64,000 nt of DNA from Heligmosomoides polygyrus polygyrus (taxonomy: Eukaryota > Nematoda > Chromadorea > Rhabditida > Heligmosomidae), in the NCBI GenBank assembly GCA_947396885.1, contig OX377206.1:83759960-83823959 (forward strand). Reading direction: 5' to 3'. Below, in pieces: positions 23,285 to 34,249 of this stretch; position 1 is the first letter of the stretch; the number at the start of each line of letters is the position of its first letter. Under the pieces are notes generated by a model. It searched no databases and was not told the origin of the DNA. It saw only the letters and a program-made list of their open reading frames with translations. The position numbers and the translations under genes were made by a program.

Positions 23285-24089
23285 TCCTATATAGTTCAGC
23301 GCATATCAATTCGTTATGCGCTACACATTCCACTTCGGATTTTGATGAGGCGGTTTGAACGCACAATTGGCCAGCCGCTAAACGATTCAGTATTGTGTTC
23401 TTCTCAGGAAAGTCTCAACATCTCCATAGAAGAAATTCTTGGATGATCTAATTGAGATCCGAACCTTGGATCAAATCAGAGCGCATAACTTTTTCTGACT
23501 GCACTATCTGCTACACACGGCATCACACCACCTCGCGTTTCTATTCCTCCGACTGTAGTCGAGCAGTGCAAATACGCTTCCATACAACATAAATTCTGCA
23601 CGTCCCTCGTGTAATCGCCTAGACCGCGTACCATTTAAAACAGATGAAAAATGTGCATTAAGTGATATGAATGCAGAAAAGTTTATTGTTCAGTGCATGA
23701 TTAGCTACATAATCCACACGTCTTCGCGCACTTGTTCCACCTGTCCTTGTCAGAAAACGCGACTGAAGACTTATCGCAAATTGTGCTCTTGATCGTTGTA
23801 CATCTGCAAGTATGAACCTTATGAATGCTTTCCTTGATAATAATTCGCCTGTTATTCATTGCCTTCTAGGGAAGTGCTTACAATGGGCCCATCTTATCCT
23901 TGCAACGGAAACCAGGTGGAGTGCTGAATGTGTAACCGGCAGCCTGTCTAACTGCCTGCTTTGGTTTTGGTCCTGGCTTCCCGTCAGTCACTGAATATGC
24001 GCACGAACACAGTCAAGAAGGAGCTATGCAGAAATTAATGCTTCCGTTACCGTAGCGATATTGCAGCTTTATTGCGGTCTTCCCCGATC
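23285..24089 (-). pseudogene. Duplicated 3' fragment of the astacin gene (ShKT exons)
   Basis: This is an indel-free copy of 17139-17943. On minus it carries the end of exon 12 (24089-24051), exon 13 (23990-23882) and exon 14 (23803-23701) with splice sites, stop and AATAAA intact. Exon 13 differs at four positions, three of them amino-acid changing (Pro to Gln, Thr to Arg, Thr to Lys). Exon 14, the ShKT domain, looks identical. No upstream exons exist, because the sequence changes abruptly at 24090. The fragment has no promoter or start of its own that I can see and could only be expressed by splicing from elsewhere. Confidence 0.85.
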
Positions 24090-24299
24090 TTGCAATTGTG
24101 CACGACCAACACAACGTTGAATTGCTGCAGTAATCTTATCAGAAATAAACGGAAGGCATAGCGAAACTCTGTTTTGAAGGGAGAGAGCTCGGTCCTCAGC
24201 AGGTCTTCTATGGCGTGAAACTGGCGTTGCGTAACCGTTTTCCGCAGCTGTCGTAGAAGCTAATCGCAGAGATTCCCTCCCGCCTTAGCTCTTCATCTG

Positions 24300-25214
24300 G
24301 ATAGGTGCGTAAAAAGTATTGACGCACTAAACGTAAATAACAACACATTATAAAATTTAACAAGCTTATATACAAATTGTCAACAATGATCTAGCGAAGC
24401 GAATAGCATTACTCATATTTTATATGGGCTTCTTTGTTGCAAATGCAGGGGCGAAGACGCCGAGGAAGGGTAACGACGGTGCGCTGCAAATAGTCCACGT
24501 CGATTCGTTCTATCCTTTAACCAGATCATCCTTTCCTGACTTCATACTTTTGTGGGAGGTAGCGCAAGCCTTTTTCTCCAAAACTTCCCATATAGAGTAA
24601 TTCAGTGGATTCAAATCAGGTCTATACAGAGGTCATTCCTCAGCCCTATGAAGTTTTTGAAGTTGGCGCTGCACCAGTCCTGAACAGTCCTCAACTCTGC
24701 GTAGGAGTCTAATCATGGAGGAAGACATACAGCTTACTCTCGAGGTGGGATTTGAACCAAAGAACCAGTTGTTTTTTAGGACGTCAATACAGATAGTTCT
24801 ACTGATTTATCCTCACTCCTGTATCCACGAAAATGAGAGACGCTTGTGATGATTGCACAAACCATGATACTTGCCGGATGCGCCTCCTTTACAGCGAGCC
24901 TTCCGCCAGAATTAGCACTTTGGAGTTCCTTGAAGAGTAGAACTTTTACAGGTTGAATGCACAAAAGTATCAAGTCACTGAAGGTCAAAGCATACAACGA
25001 AATCGACGTGGACTACTTGCGGCGCACCGTCGATGCCTTTCCTCGGTGTCTTCGCCCCTGCATTCGCAGCAAAGAAGCCCATATAAAATACCAGTGATGC
25101 TATTCTGTTCGCTAGATCATTGTTGACATTCCGCATATAATCTTGTTAAATTTTATAATGTGTTGCTATTTCTAACCTTTACGTTTAGTGCGTCAATGCT
25201 TTTTACGCACCCTG
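24300..25214 (-). mobile_element. Tc1/mariner-type element with long inverted arms
   Basis: Arms of about 220 bases (24303-24520 and 24993-25211) are inverted repeats, outer end GGTGCGTAAAAAG...GACGCAC. The right end carries CCCTGTA next to TA, as in Tc1/mariner elements. Between them, on minus about 24520-24700, is a decayed transposase C-terminal piece with RPDLNPLNYSIWEVLEKKAC (third catalytic Asp region). The element is non-autonomous. Confidence 0.75.
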
Positions 25215-25429
25215 TACATACACCCGCCGCAGTCCCGAAAAGCTCTTCGACAACAGTTCCTTTTACTGCAGACGGATGCGCAGATGAAGCATGCAGCAGA
25301 ATGTTCTGAGTTAGAACCTCTTTTGCAGAACCACTTCACACTAATTATGCCTCGTGATATGGACTTTATCCTGTGTGTTGAGCTAGGAAAGCCAGCCGTT
25401 TCGTGGAACCTCGCTTGTTCCACTGTTCC

Positions 25430-25690
25430 ATGAGAATCCAAGCGAAGCAGATATTTCGTCGCGCAAAGCGTTCGAAGTGCTTTGGATTTCTACCAGAAAT
25501 CCTAGTATGATCAACAGAAATGAGTGCCTGTCTATCGCCAACGATCTGCTCCCTTTTGCACCGCTGTGCGAGCCCAACTACCGGGACTAAGATGGGTCCT
25601 AGTGATTCTCATTCGCTACTGGTCTGCCAACGAGTTGTAGCGAGTTGGGCAACCAACAAATCAAAGACTTCCGAGTTATCTTTAGGCCTC
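25430..25690 (+). pseudogene. Penelope-like element, endonuclease C-terminal fragment
   Basis: In the plus strand a frame gives SSRKAFEVLWISTRNPSMIN followed by RNECLSIANDLLPFAPLCEP, matching the end of the GIY-YIG region seen at 16731-16830 (minus) and 62200-62400 (minus). The fragment starts abruptly and is broken by stops. Confidence 0.6.
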
Positions 25691-25864
25691 TGAAGACGAC
25701 GAAGCGGTCGAAGCGTAAGGCCTAGTATAGACTTTTCCACCAAGCAACCTCGCTGGCACATAAGAAGAAATATCAGAGCTGATAATGTGCCGAGGTTTCA
25801 AGATGAGAGAACGTGGAGTCCATATCTGGTTTTGTTGTTTTACTTTGTGCGCACTTTATGGTTC

Positions 25865-25884
25865 AATAAATAAATAAATAAACC
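25865..25884 (+). repeat. AATA microsatellite, likely LINE tail
   Basis: Four AAAT units follow TTATGGTTCAATAAATA. The same tail type ends the CR1-like LINE at 15243, so this probably marks the 3' end of a degraded plus-strand LINE. Confidence 0.5.
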
Positions 25885-26497
25885 GCTGGAAGGGCATGAT
25901 ATCTTTACTGTGATGTTTAAGAATTCACTTTCAAGTTTTTCGCACAATGTGTTCATTAACCACCGGCATGTGTAACGTTATTCGAAATCCGAAATCCTTT
26001 TGTGCGTTGTTCTGCTGCTCCTGTCAACGGTCTTCTAATCTCGGAGCAAACGACGCAATCCGTAGATCTAACGGTACTTTTCGGATGCACTCCTTGTCGT
26101 CTAGTGCGGTCAATGCTCTGATTGGCTCTGATTGGCTAGCTGCTCCCTAGCTATCCATTGCACTCGGCAGGGAGTACGCTCGAACAGTATTGGGCCGCGC
26201 GTTACTGGCTGAGTGGGCTTGGGCAGTTCATACAAATCTTGAGCGATTGAATCTCGATACTCCTCATGTCCATCGAATGACGACTATTCTTCTGGCATGC
26301 AACAGGAGTGAGCAGAAAAGCTGCGTCCTCCATTCAGGCAAATTCGACGACGAACAATACGACATGTTATGCAGTTAATATCGCATGTCTCATAAATTTA
26401 AGTTTTGATGATAGATTTATTACGTTTATGAGGTACATTATCTCTGTGTGAAGAAATGCGCACATAAGAGAAATTCAGTAGACGTTTGAGTGTCCAC

Positions 26498-27262
26498 CTA
26501 GTAGCTGTAGAAATGTCGCGTTGTCTGCTGGAAATCGCTGCTAGGAGATCGTATTGAAGGATTATATTCTCCAGGATGGAAGTTCGCTGGTGGCATGTAC
26601 TGAAATACATTTTTTTCATTAGAGCATCGTTAGGCATTCTAGGAATCGGGAGAGGACTAATGCATAATTTAACTCCAGATTGCTAAGCAGTTTCACCAGA
26701 ATGGCAACATACCTAGGTAATTCGTGACATAGCGACAAAATAGTGGTAGCATACATTGCGATAACATTGTCTGTGAAAAATTGAAGGAGGCGGACCCGGG
26801 AGTTACTCAGGAAGCATTATATTCTGACCTGTGACACCGGTGAATCTATTCGAGAGGTCTGAGCGGATCCACCATAGCGAAGAGCGAAGTCGGCCTTCGT
26901 TTGCAAATTTTGAGACATCGGTACCTAAGCAAGTGTTTCTCATAGCAAGGAAGTTCGGACATTGGTCTAACTCCATAATGGGTCTTCAGTTTCTTCAGGT
27001 AAAGCTGGGATTCGTTCGAAGTTTTGTGCTACGCTCTGCTATACAGTGTTTTGTAATGTAGGAGTCCTTGACTGATATACAGTTCGAAAACTTGTGAAAC
27101 CGATAGTGGATAAATGGATTTCATTTTGAAGAACATGTGGTTCATAGATGGCTCGTGCATCCAAATCGTGATTTTTCCTCCGATACCTTTAACAATACTG
27201 CTGGGATACAGTAGAAGAGATGGAACGCTGATGAACAAGAGGAAGACTTTAATAGTCGTCAT
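26498..27262 (-). CDS. Candidate small secreted/membrane protein gene, function unknown
   Basis: I do not recognise a family. A three-exon minus model fits: 27262-27092, 27004-26873, 26599-26498 (405 nt, 134 aa), with GT-AG junctions all in phase 0. It starts MTTIKVFLLFISVPSLLLYP, a signal peptide or anchor. Exon 2 is basic and Cys-bearing (SELPCYEKHLLRYRCLKICK). Exon 3 is Pro/Ser-rich (YMPPANFHPGEYNPSIR) and ends HFYSY. A further possible mini-exon with good sites (about 26776-26719; TTTTTCACAG before, GTATGT after) does not keep the frame in this model. An alternative frame in 26398-26637 also stays open. There is no domain or homologue evidence, only open frames with splice signals. Confidence 0.3.
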
Positions 27263-27549
27263 GATGCACATGTGAACTAGATTTGTAATAATAGTAATAC
27301 TTGTACCATTGAACAATTCTGGGCGCTGTAGGGTCTCGCGTAAAAATTCTGAGAGCGTTTGATTCTGCCTCTGTTTGCTAGTCTTTCACAAAACAATTAA
27401 TAGTTAACAATGTGAAGTTCTGGACCAATTTCATAAGCTTCAGAGAAACTTTTGCAGCCTCAAACATTGTGATACAAAGTGCAAATTTTTTAGCCAAGAA
27501 AACTTCGAGGATTAATTTTCGAATAGTAGTGGTAGATGGGCCACATTCT

Positions 27550-27731
27550 GGGGCCAGATTCGTCAACGACTTTGAGAGATTTAACGGAGAAGTCACGGCC
27601 GAAACTCCCTAGAACGCCAACACTTCACCATATCGCCTTTTGATAAGCCGCGTTAATTCGCGTTTTTTTTTCAGAAATTTCGGCTGCAATTTCTCCGTTG
27701 AATCTCTGTAAGTCGTTGATGACTCGGCCGC
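27550..27731. mobile_element. Palindromic MITE, copy 2 (diverged)
   Basis: The ends match the MITE at 5816-5983: GGGGCC, a TCGTCAACGACTT-type block, and TTTAACGGAGAA, mirrored by TTCTCCGTTGAA and AAGTCGTTGATGA. The arms are more diverged here and the loop differs. Confidence 0.65.
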
Positions 27732-27917
27732 TAGAGTCCGTTGCACGCCCACGGGCCCGCCTCCCCATAGGAACCAACAAAATAAAATCCACACCCCGTG
27801 GGACCCGTCGGCACTCACCCGTATGTAGGGATGAGCCTGCCGCTGATATCAGCATGGAACCAGGTAAGCTGAATGCCTTGATAGAGGTCAATCCAGATTC
27901 TTTAAGTCTCATCTCGC

Positions 27918-28044
27918 TGGTATTGAGTTTGCAAGCTGTCATAACGATGTTTTGTTGCGATCAAAACTCTAGCCCCTGGCGGAACTCGAACCCGCATAAG
28001 TTTTGATCGCAACAAGACATCTTTATGACAGCTTACAACATTGG
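27918..28044. repeat. Foldback repeat containing a tRNA-like B box
   Basis: Arms of about 45 bases (AGCTGTCATAACGATG...GATCAAAACT at 27934-27970 and its inverse at about 28000-28037) flank a short middle with GAACTCGAACCCGC, the complement of a B box. It is related to SINE family 2 at 30773-30960, here rearranged into an inverted pair. Confidence 0.6.
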
Positions 28045-29000
28045 TACCAGTCTTTTGAGGCTGAAGAAAATGAATTGAAAACAAAATCCGTCTACACCGC
28101 TCAGCGCACTGAACCCATCTCATGTTTGTAATGAGATGAGGCTAAGGAGAAGGGTAGAGAAGTTCCGAACTAAGGACAATTGTTTATTGCAGAAAGGTAG
28201 TTAGGTTAGGCCCTCAGGGGTTGGATAAAGGTACATAGCGTGGTTCAGTATATGTGCATGGTCCCGTCTGATAGTTTGTAATCAGGGACGCTCCGTGATT
28301 CTTAATAGAACGTTGTATAGTACTGCGGTCGGAAATTGCTGAATGACCAGTGAGGTGTGGGGTTTGGACAAGCCGCACGAGAGGTAGTCGCAGTCAGCTG
28401 AACTGGGAATACGGGAGTGAGCACGGGGATGAAGCGGCCGTCATAAGGTCAAAATGGGAATGCCAGGTAAAGCTGGAGGGAACCCCAGTAAAGACGAAAA
28501 CTAAGGTGCTTCGCCTGAGGGAGCATGGACAGACATTGAAATGTTTAGGGGAAGCAAGCCACAAGATCGGATGTAGAGTTCGGTGCAGATTGTAAGCAAC
28601 AACAACGGGCTTCGAAGGGGTGTAAGGATATCATCGAGTAGAAATCAAGTTGGTTATGATGAAACGACTATGCTTCGCAACCATATCTGGCCCTGAAACT
28701 GGACGAGCCTTGAGCGATCAGGTGAGCAACAGAATTCCAGATGATATTCAGACTGTGCTTGATTCACATATTAACGAGGAAAGCAGTAGTGTAGCGATTC
28801 TGTTAAGCTTGACACCAACACGAATTGGTAGGTACGTATTTCTCTGCTCGAAGTACCTTTCAGAAGTTTCTACTTACATACCTCGAGATCTAGCAGATGG
28901 TATTTACATCCTGCAAAATACCACTCTACCTTGCACGAGTTTGTGTTCAAAAGCGAGTTGGTGTGTTGCTATTCAACTACGAGTTATTATCAACCTGCCC
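28045..29000. other. No supported gene
   Basis: A plus open frame (28650-29039) runs antisense into the last exon of the Clc-like gene A and has no domain. Nothing else is supported. Confidence 0.5.
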
Positions 29001-29006
29001 TTTAGC

Positions 29007-32000
29007 CTACAAATATTTGTAGAAAATTGGCTTCATTGAACGTACCCGTTCCTTGTAATACGCTGCATCAGAAGCAGATACGTAATCACGATCCTGCCCT
29101 GTGGAACCATCAGGTGCAAAGAATGTAAACGTAGTGATCATAACAGCTCCAAGAGCGGCAAACACCAAAAGAACGAGTGCCAAGCATGTGAGATAGAACG
29201 AATATCCATAATATTTCTAAAATAATTAACAGTATTAAGGTATGACAATGTTTCCTCTGAAAAAATTCTCTCAACACGAGAAATATCTGAAGGCATAGGA
29301 AAGGTTACTCCGCACGACACTTTGGTGAAGGTTTCAAGGAAGAGGTGTTCAGCAGCATCTGGAGAAGGTCATAAAGGACATGCACGAAGGTCGAGAACAT
29401 CGCTACCAGCCCGTGTGGGTTGGCGACGAGGGCGGAGTTGGAGTACACCAAGGGTAAGATTTGAATTCGATCCTCTTCCTTCAGAGACTCGATTGCTTGC
29501 GTGGAACCGATCCATCAGATGTAGACCCTTTCAGTACCACACCCTAGGTGGATCGCCTTTGTAACACGAGGAACTGGAGGAAAAGTACAGTTGTGGTAAA
29601 AAAAGACCCTCACATGCAATGACCTTCTGCTGCAATAGGCAATGGCTACTACATAACAAGGGTCATTGTTGAAATTTCTTTCTGATATCTCCATCAAGAA
29701 GTATTCGATCCCACAATTATTTCCCTCTGGACTCCAATACTCGCCAAAAGTCAGATAGTGCAAACTAGAAAACATTGAAAAACTCGGTCTTCAACATGCT
29801 GCTGATACCCATCTTTATCCATCAGATGTGCGACTAGTGTTCTGCATTTTCCCGTTTTAGGACAAGGATTTATGAACATTGCCCCATGTCCATTTCAATG
29901 TCGTCAACGTCAAAAATTGATTCGTCTGAAGGTCTACACAATCTATGGAACAAGCATGACGGCAACGAATTCTAACCATGAATACAACCCGTGGCTATAT
30001 ACCTTAGAAACACACAGAATTAAAATACACTTTAAGACAACATGGTAAACTGAATTTGGTATTTCCAGTGTTGTAATAGCGAACGACGTGAATAAATTTA
30101 AAAAAAAAAATGAGAAAAAGTTACCTCGAACGTGTTCTTCACTCCTATTAGATATTTAGATTCTAGCATTTCTGCATTGATCACAAAAACCATCAATGAT
30201 ATACCAAGTACAAGCACTGAAAAGAGAAAGGCACCGTTATACTACAACTACGTAGCAAATTCTTCCTGAAAGAGGCGGATTTTGCTGAGTCTGAATTGCT
30301 AAATAAGATATTCGGAATTCTTGGGCGCATTCTACTTATCTTTCGTAAACGCATTTTTTTCTGAAAAAGACTGAGATATCATTCCAGAACATCAATCACC
30401 GTCGTTTTTGAGTCTTCGATTCTAAATTACAAGACACATTAAAAATTCATTTCGTTTCCAGAGCTTAGGGAGTGCAGCAATACAAAGCCGTTCAAACAGG
30501 GTACCTCCATCACATTTAAACCTTTAGCGCTAACGGCAATCATAGCTTGACTAGGCAGTAGAAGAGTATAATACTATACTATATCGCACTTCATCATTAA
30601 TTTTCTCTTATACGTGTAGCGCAGTCTGAGAAGGCGCCGACAGTCGCGAGCGCTCCGATTGAAGGTCTCTGTTGGGGTTCCTCCAATGCCAAGCAAGTCC
30701 TCCATCCTTCCGAGGTCGGTGAATTGGTGTCAGATTTACTCAGAAAGGAGAAAACGCTGATTCGTTGAGCTGCTACAACGCTGTTTTCTTGCGATCAGAA
30801 CTTCGGCGCCAGGCAGGACTCGAACCCGTACCTCCTGCTGACATGCTTTACGTCATTATACCATCCTTGTAGTTTGATCGAAGCAACATTCACACCTCGT
30901 GGGACACATAGGTTCTCAGAAGTAGAATGCGTGGCGATTCCTGCAGAGGGTGGGCCAACTCTGCTGCATTTTTTATTGCTGTTATTTTTGCCTTCTTTGT
31001 TTTTGATGCACACGTCAGGCTTCTTTTTCCTATTTTCTCAAAATTTTGCACATTTCCTTGACGTATAAAATAAATAAATAAATAAATACACAAATTGAAT
31101 GGCTCCTTGTCTCTAAAGGTCTGTATGCGTGGAATCGTTGTCTAGATTACTGGCAAAAGCCGTGCCGTGTTACGCTGGCCTTAATGTAAGCTGTCGTGTG
31201 TATCCGATAACAGGTTCTTAGTTCAGGTTTCGCGACAGGCCAACCAGGCTTAGAATCTCTCTGTCGCCGGTGAATCGGTATCGGACTTGTCTGAGAAGGA
31301 GAACGCGTTGACTTCTTCAGCGGCTGGCCACAGCAAGTCATTGTATGGCCAAATATTCATATCGCCTGCACGACATCCCGTAGAACTAGAATGCGTGGCG
31401 CATCCCAAAAGGGATTGAATAACGCCGTCCGTTATCCTTCGTCCTTTACCTGCAAGGAATATAACGATGTCGAACACAATCGCGGCTACTCGACGTCGCT
31501 CCTTCTTGACGAATGATAGTGCCGCAGCTGCACATGCAAGTGAAATCAAGCTGATTGCCACGACATTCATTATCAACACAGCATAGTGCCAACCTGAAAA
31601 AGAAGTAGTCATGACAGTTGAACTACCACAAAATGAGTGGGGTGAAATAATAAAATTTAGCAAAATTCAGGGTGGCAAATTGAAGGGAAGGAAGTCCTAA
31701 TGTCGTATTAGACCAGATTGAAGGCTTCCTGCGATTTCAATTTGTAATTTTAAATAATCATAACTTTTTTCGGAGTTAAACTGCTAGTTATAGTGTGAGT
31801 GAACATTTGCCGCACATGTGAGTATAAATCTAGGGAGGCTCTCAGCTCGAACCTGCAAAAGGTTTATGAAAAGTTAAATACCAAAGTGCTGCAAAAAGTG
31901 TTCTTTGTGGTTAGTAGTTTACACGGCTGTTGGTTACATTCCCATCAAGGTGTGTATTTACTTTTAACACTCTTTTACACTCTTTATGCACAACTAATGC

Positions 32001-34221
32001 TCAAACCTGCAATAAATAAATAAATAAATATCTGGCGATGAGTGCCGCTGATAGCAGGTTTTTAAATGTGAGGAGATGGAGCTCGTTATTCGTCGCGATA
32101 CACTTTTATCCTCTTTTACGTGATGAACGTTTTACTATGGAAGTTTTTTCATAATTCCGAAAAAGTATTGGTGTGTAAGAGATTTGTGTGAGATTACGCA
32201 GAGTCAGATAGAGCTTTAATCTACACATTCTACAGATTTCATGCGCAGGGAGCTGTTATTTGGAGTTGCGTCGCCTATCCCTTCGTTGAGTGGAAAGCAG
32301 TCCGATCCTAGATAGAAGGGAAGGGGTGGGGAGCACTTCCCTTTGCCTTTTTGACGACGAAGGTAAAATTTAATGCGAACTGCTTCATAGAGACTACACA
32401 CTGAGCTGATCTACAATAAGGCGTCTCTACGTGATCGTCTAGCTGGCACAAGTCACACTGTTTGTGTTTGTTTACCTTTTCTACCATTGCATTTCCTCAG
32501 CTAGGATTGATCCCAGAAAACGTTTACAGAGGATATTCAAAATAATAAAGGGCCGCTATCTTCCGATACGGCTTAGTGCAAACGATGCTGTCGTATACTC
32601 TCTTCTCTCATTCTTTTTCCTCGTCCCTCTTTTTTCAGGATGTCCTTTGTAAAATCAGACAGGAAAATTGTTCTGAGTATGAAAATAACTGTAGGTATAA
32701 AATTAGAAATGAATAACCCATATAGAAAATCTAGTACCGAAGAAGTACGGCGTTCGAAGCAGCTTTTTTCGACAATCCCCTATCAAGAGGAATCGGCATA
32801 CATCAACCTGAAATCAAGATTGTCGATTATATGCAGGAAAAAATCAAAAATTGATTGGTATTTCATAAGAACCAGAGACGATCAAGCATAGAGCAACGTC
32901 TTTAGAAATATATAAGCTGTTGTAATTTGAATGTTAAACACATACTACGCAACCCTAACAGTGACTGTGAAGTTTACCTTGGATAGAAAAGCATATTTTT
33001 CAAGAAGCGGGTAGATCCCATAGCGGTCCAAGACTTAGAGGAAACTGGAAATCATGGTTTGCCGATATACAATAAAATGTGAATAAATATCGCCACTAAT
33101 CAGTCCTTCTCTGGATGCGCCATATCTTTCACTTCTGCGGCAAATAATGGCGTTGCTTGAACACGCATTTGACTCCATAACATTCCATAGAAGTATGTAG
33201 AATGTGTGGCGCATCCCTAGAGGGAGTGATTAATGCCGTCCTCCATTCTTTAACCTTGATTAGCTCTACAATTGATTACGGTGACCAGCTGAGGAACACA
33301 TTGGTGTTTTATCATTGTCAGCGACCCACCTCGGGGGGAAGGAGAGCTTGTTTGGCATGGGCGGGGCTCAGAACGTCGATCCGAGGTGGACACGGCAGCT
33401 GGCGCTTCCTGCGACTACGCTACCCGTAAAAAAGGATAAAGGACGGCGTTACTCAATCCCTTTTGGGATGCGCCACGCATTCTACTTCTACGGGATGTCG
33501 TGGAGGCAAATTGAATGCGTATTTGGCCATACAATGACTTGCGGTGGCCAGCCGATGAACAAGTCAGCGCTCTATCCTTCCCAAACAAGTCTGATACTAA
33601 TTCACCGACCCCGGAGGGATGGAAGGCTTGGTTGGTATGGGAGGGAAATCCGAACCAGGAACTTGGTATCGGGTGCACGCGACAGCCGGCGCCTCCTCCG
33701 ACTACGCTACACGCGCCCAACTCTACCCGTATTAACTGATAACTATTTTCGTTGAATTTGTTTTGTAGTTAAACATTAAAAAACTCAAAAGTACAACGTA
33801 ATTTAAAAAATCAATGTTCTAAGTTCTCACCTTCTCATAATAATTTATCAAATTATCGCTGAAGATGTACCAACACTGGGCAGCTCCCGGGCAGTATAGC
33901 CATAGTCCCGACTGGACATATCGACTTACATCTGTATCTTCAGCCACCTAAAGAATCACATGGCGGAATGGAATCAGAACGTTTAAATTTTACTGGATTT
34001 GAAGTGTTCTGTGGCATTATTAGCTGAGCTGTCGCTGTTAGCTGTCAACGTGTACAATTTTTCATTCTAACCGTGAAAAACTCATTTGTGAAAATGGTTT
34101 TGAAATGACAGACCTGCCATGCTGGTGTAACAGTTCCAATCACTAGAAAAATATTGGCCACAATAGCGAGAAAGCAAGACACTAACTGACATTTCTCAAG
34201 TCTTGAGAGTTGCTGCAGCAT
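29007..34221 (-). CDS. Clc-like / claudin-like four-transmembrane protein (gene A), 6 exons
   Basis: Exons on minus: 34221-34114, 33947-33831, 31852-31816, 31593-31450, 30216-30125, 29216-29007. All junctions are GT-AG with consistent phases (708 nt, 235 aa). The 37-nt exon 3 is the least certain, chosen because it alone restores the frame. TM1 is about residues 13-33 (VSCFLAIVANIFLVIGTVTPAW). The first extracellular loop has the claudin-type GLW-x-x-C pattern (QSGLWLYCPGAAQC). TM2 is WHYAVLIMNVVAISLISLAC, TM3 is AAIVFDIVIFLAVLVLGIS and TM4 is YLTCLALVLLVFAALGAVM, followed by a short tail ending FYKYL. Nematode proteins of this type are membrane proteins of epithelia and neurons; claudin relatives act in junctions. 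Its tandem paralogue is gene B. SINEs and LINE tails fill introns 2 and 4. Confidence 0.8.
30613..30772 (+). repeat. tRNA-derived SINE, 5' part
   Basis: Starts with ACGTGTAGCGCAGTCTGAG (A box) and reaches the GGTCGGTGAATTGGT block. The second half is missing. It lies in intron 4 of gene A. Confidence 0.7.
30773..30960 (-). repeat. tRNA-derived SINE, family 2
   Basis: On minus the tRNA-like head reads GGATGGTATAATGACG, and the B box GGTTCGAGTCC lies in a GCCAGGC-type stem (30808-30835). The part beyond the tRNA-like region carries CGCCACGCATTCTACTTC, shared with SINE family 1. Relatives lie at 1230-1290 and 27936-27990. Confidence 0.6.
31070..31090 (+). repeat. AAAT microsatellite, LINE-type tail
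   Basis: Five AAAT units following GACGTATAA. This is likely the 3' end of a short LINE or SINE fragment in intron 4 of gene A. Confidence 0.45.
31200..31452 (+). repeat. tRNA-derived SINE, 5'-truncated
   Basis: Carries CAGGCCAACCAGGC, GGTGAATCGGTATCGGAC, GGCTGGCCACAGCAAGTC and GGCGCATCCCAAAAGG, with the tail CGTCCGTTATCC. Its end directly abuts exon 4 of gene A (31450), so the SINE tail supplies the splice donor neighbourhood GTAAAGGACG. Confidence 0.75.
32005..32032 (+). repeat. AAAT microsatellite, LINE-type tail
   Basis: Six AAAT units after AACCTGC in intron 2 of gene A. Confidence 0.4.
33103..33719 (-). repeat. SINE cluster in intron 2 of gene A (one full copy, two fragments)
   Basis: A full copy lies at 33430-33719 on minus, from the tail (GGATAAAGGACGGCG) to the A box (GCTACACGCGCCC). 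A head-only fragment lies at 33321-33425. Decayed tail pieces in both orientations lie at 33103-33250. Confidence 0.8.
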
Positions 34222-34234
34222 AGCGCCGAGCTTG

Positions 34235-34246
34235 CTGAAATAAAGT
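34235..34246 (-). promoter_or_regulatory. Probable SL trans-splice acceptor of gene A
   Basis: The minus strand reads CTTTATTTCAG, 13 bases before the ATG at 34221. It matches the nematode acceptor consensus and supports this start. Confidence 0.6.
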
Positions 34247-34249
34247 GAA

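Noticed and set aside
28650..29039. Plus-strand 129-codon gene
   Set aside because: It runs antisense through the last exon of gene A and has no recognisable features.
32990..33060. Alternative exon 3 for gene A (after TTTCCAG, before GTAAAC)
   Set aside because: None of its frames joins exon 2 to the WHYAVL exon without a stop or frameshift; the 37-nt exon at 31816-31852 does.
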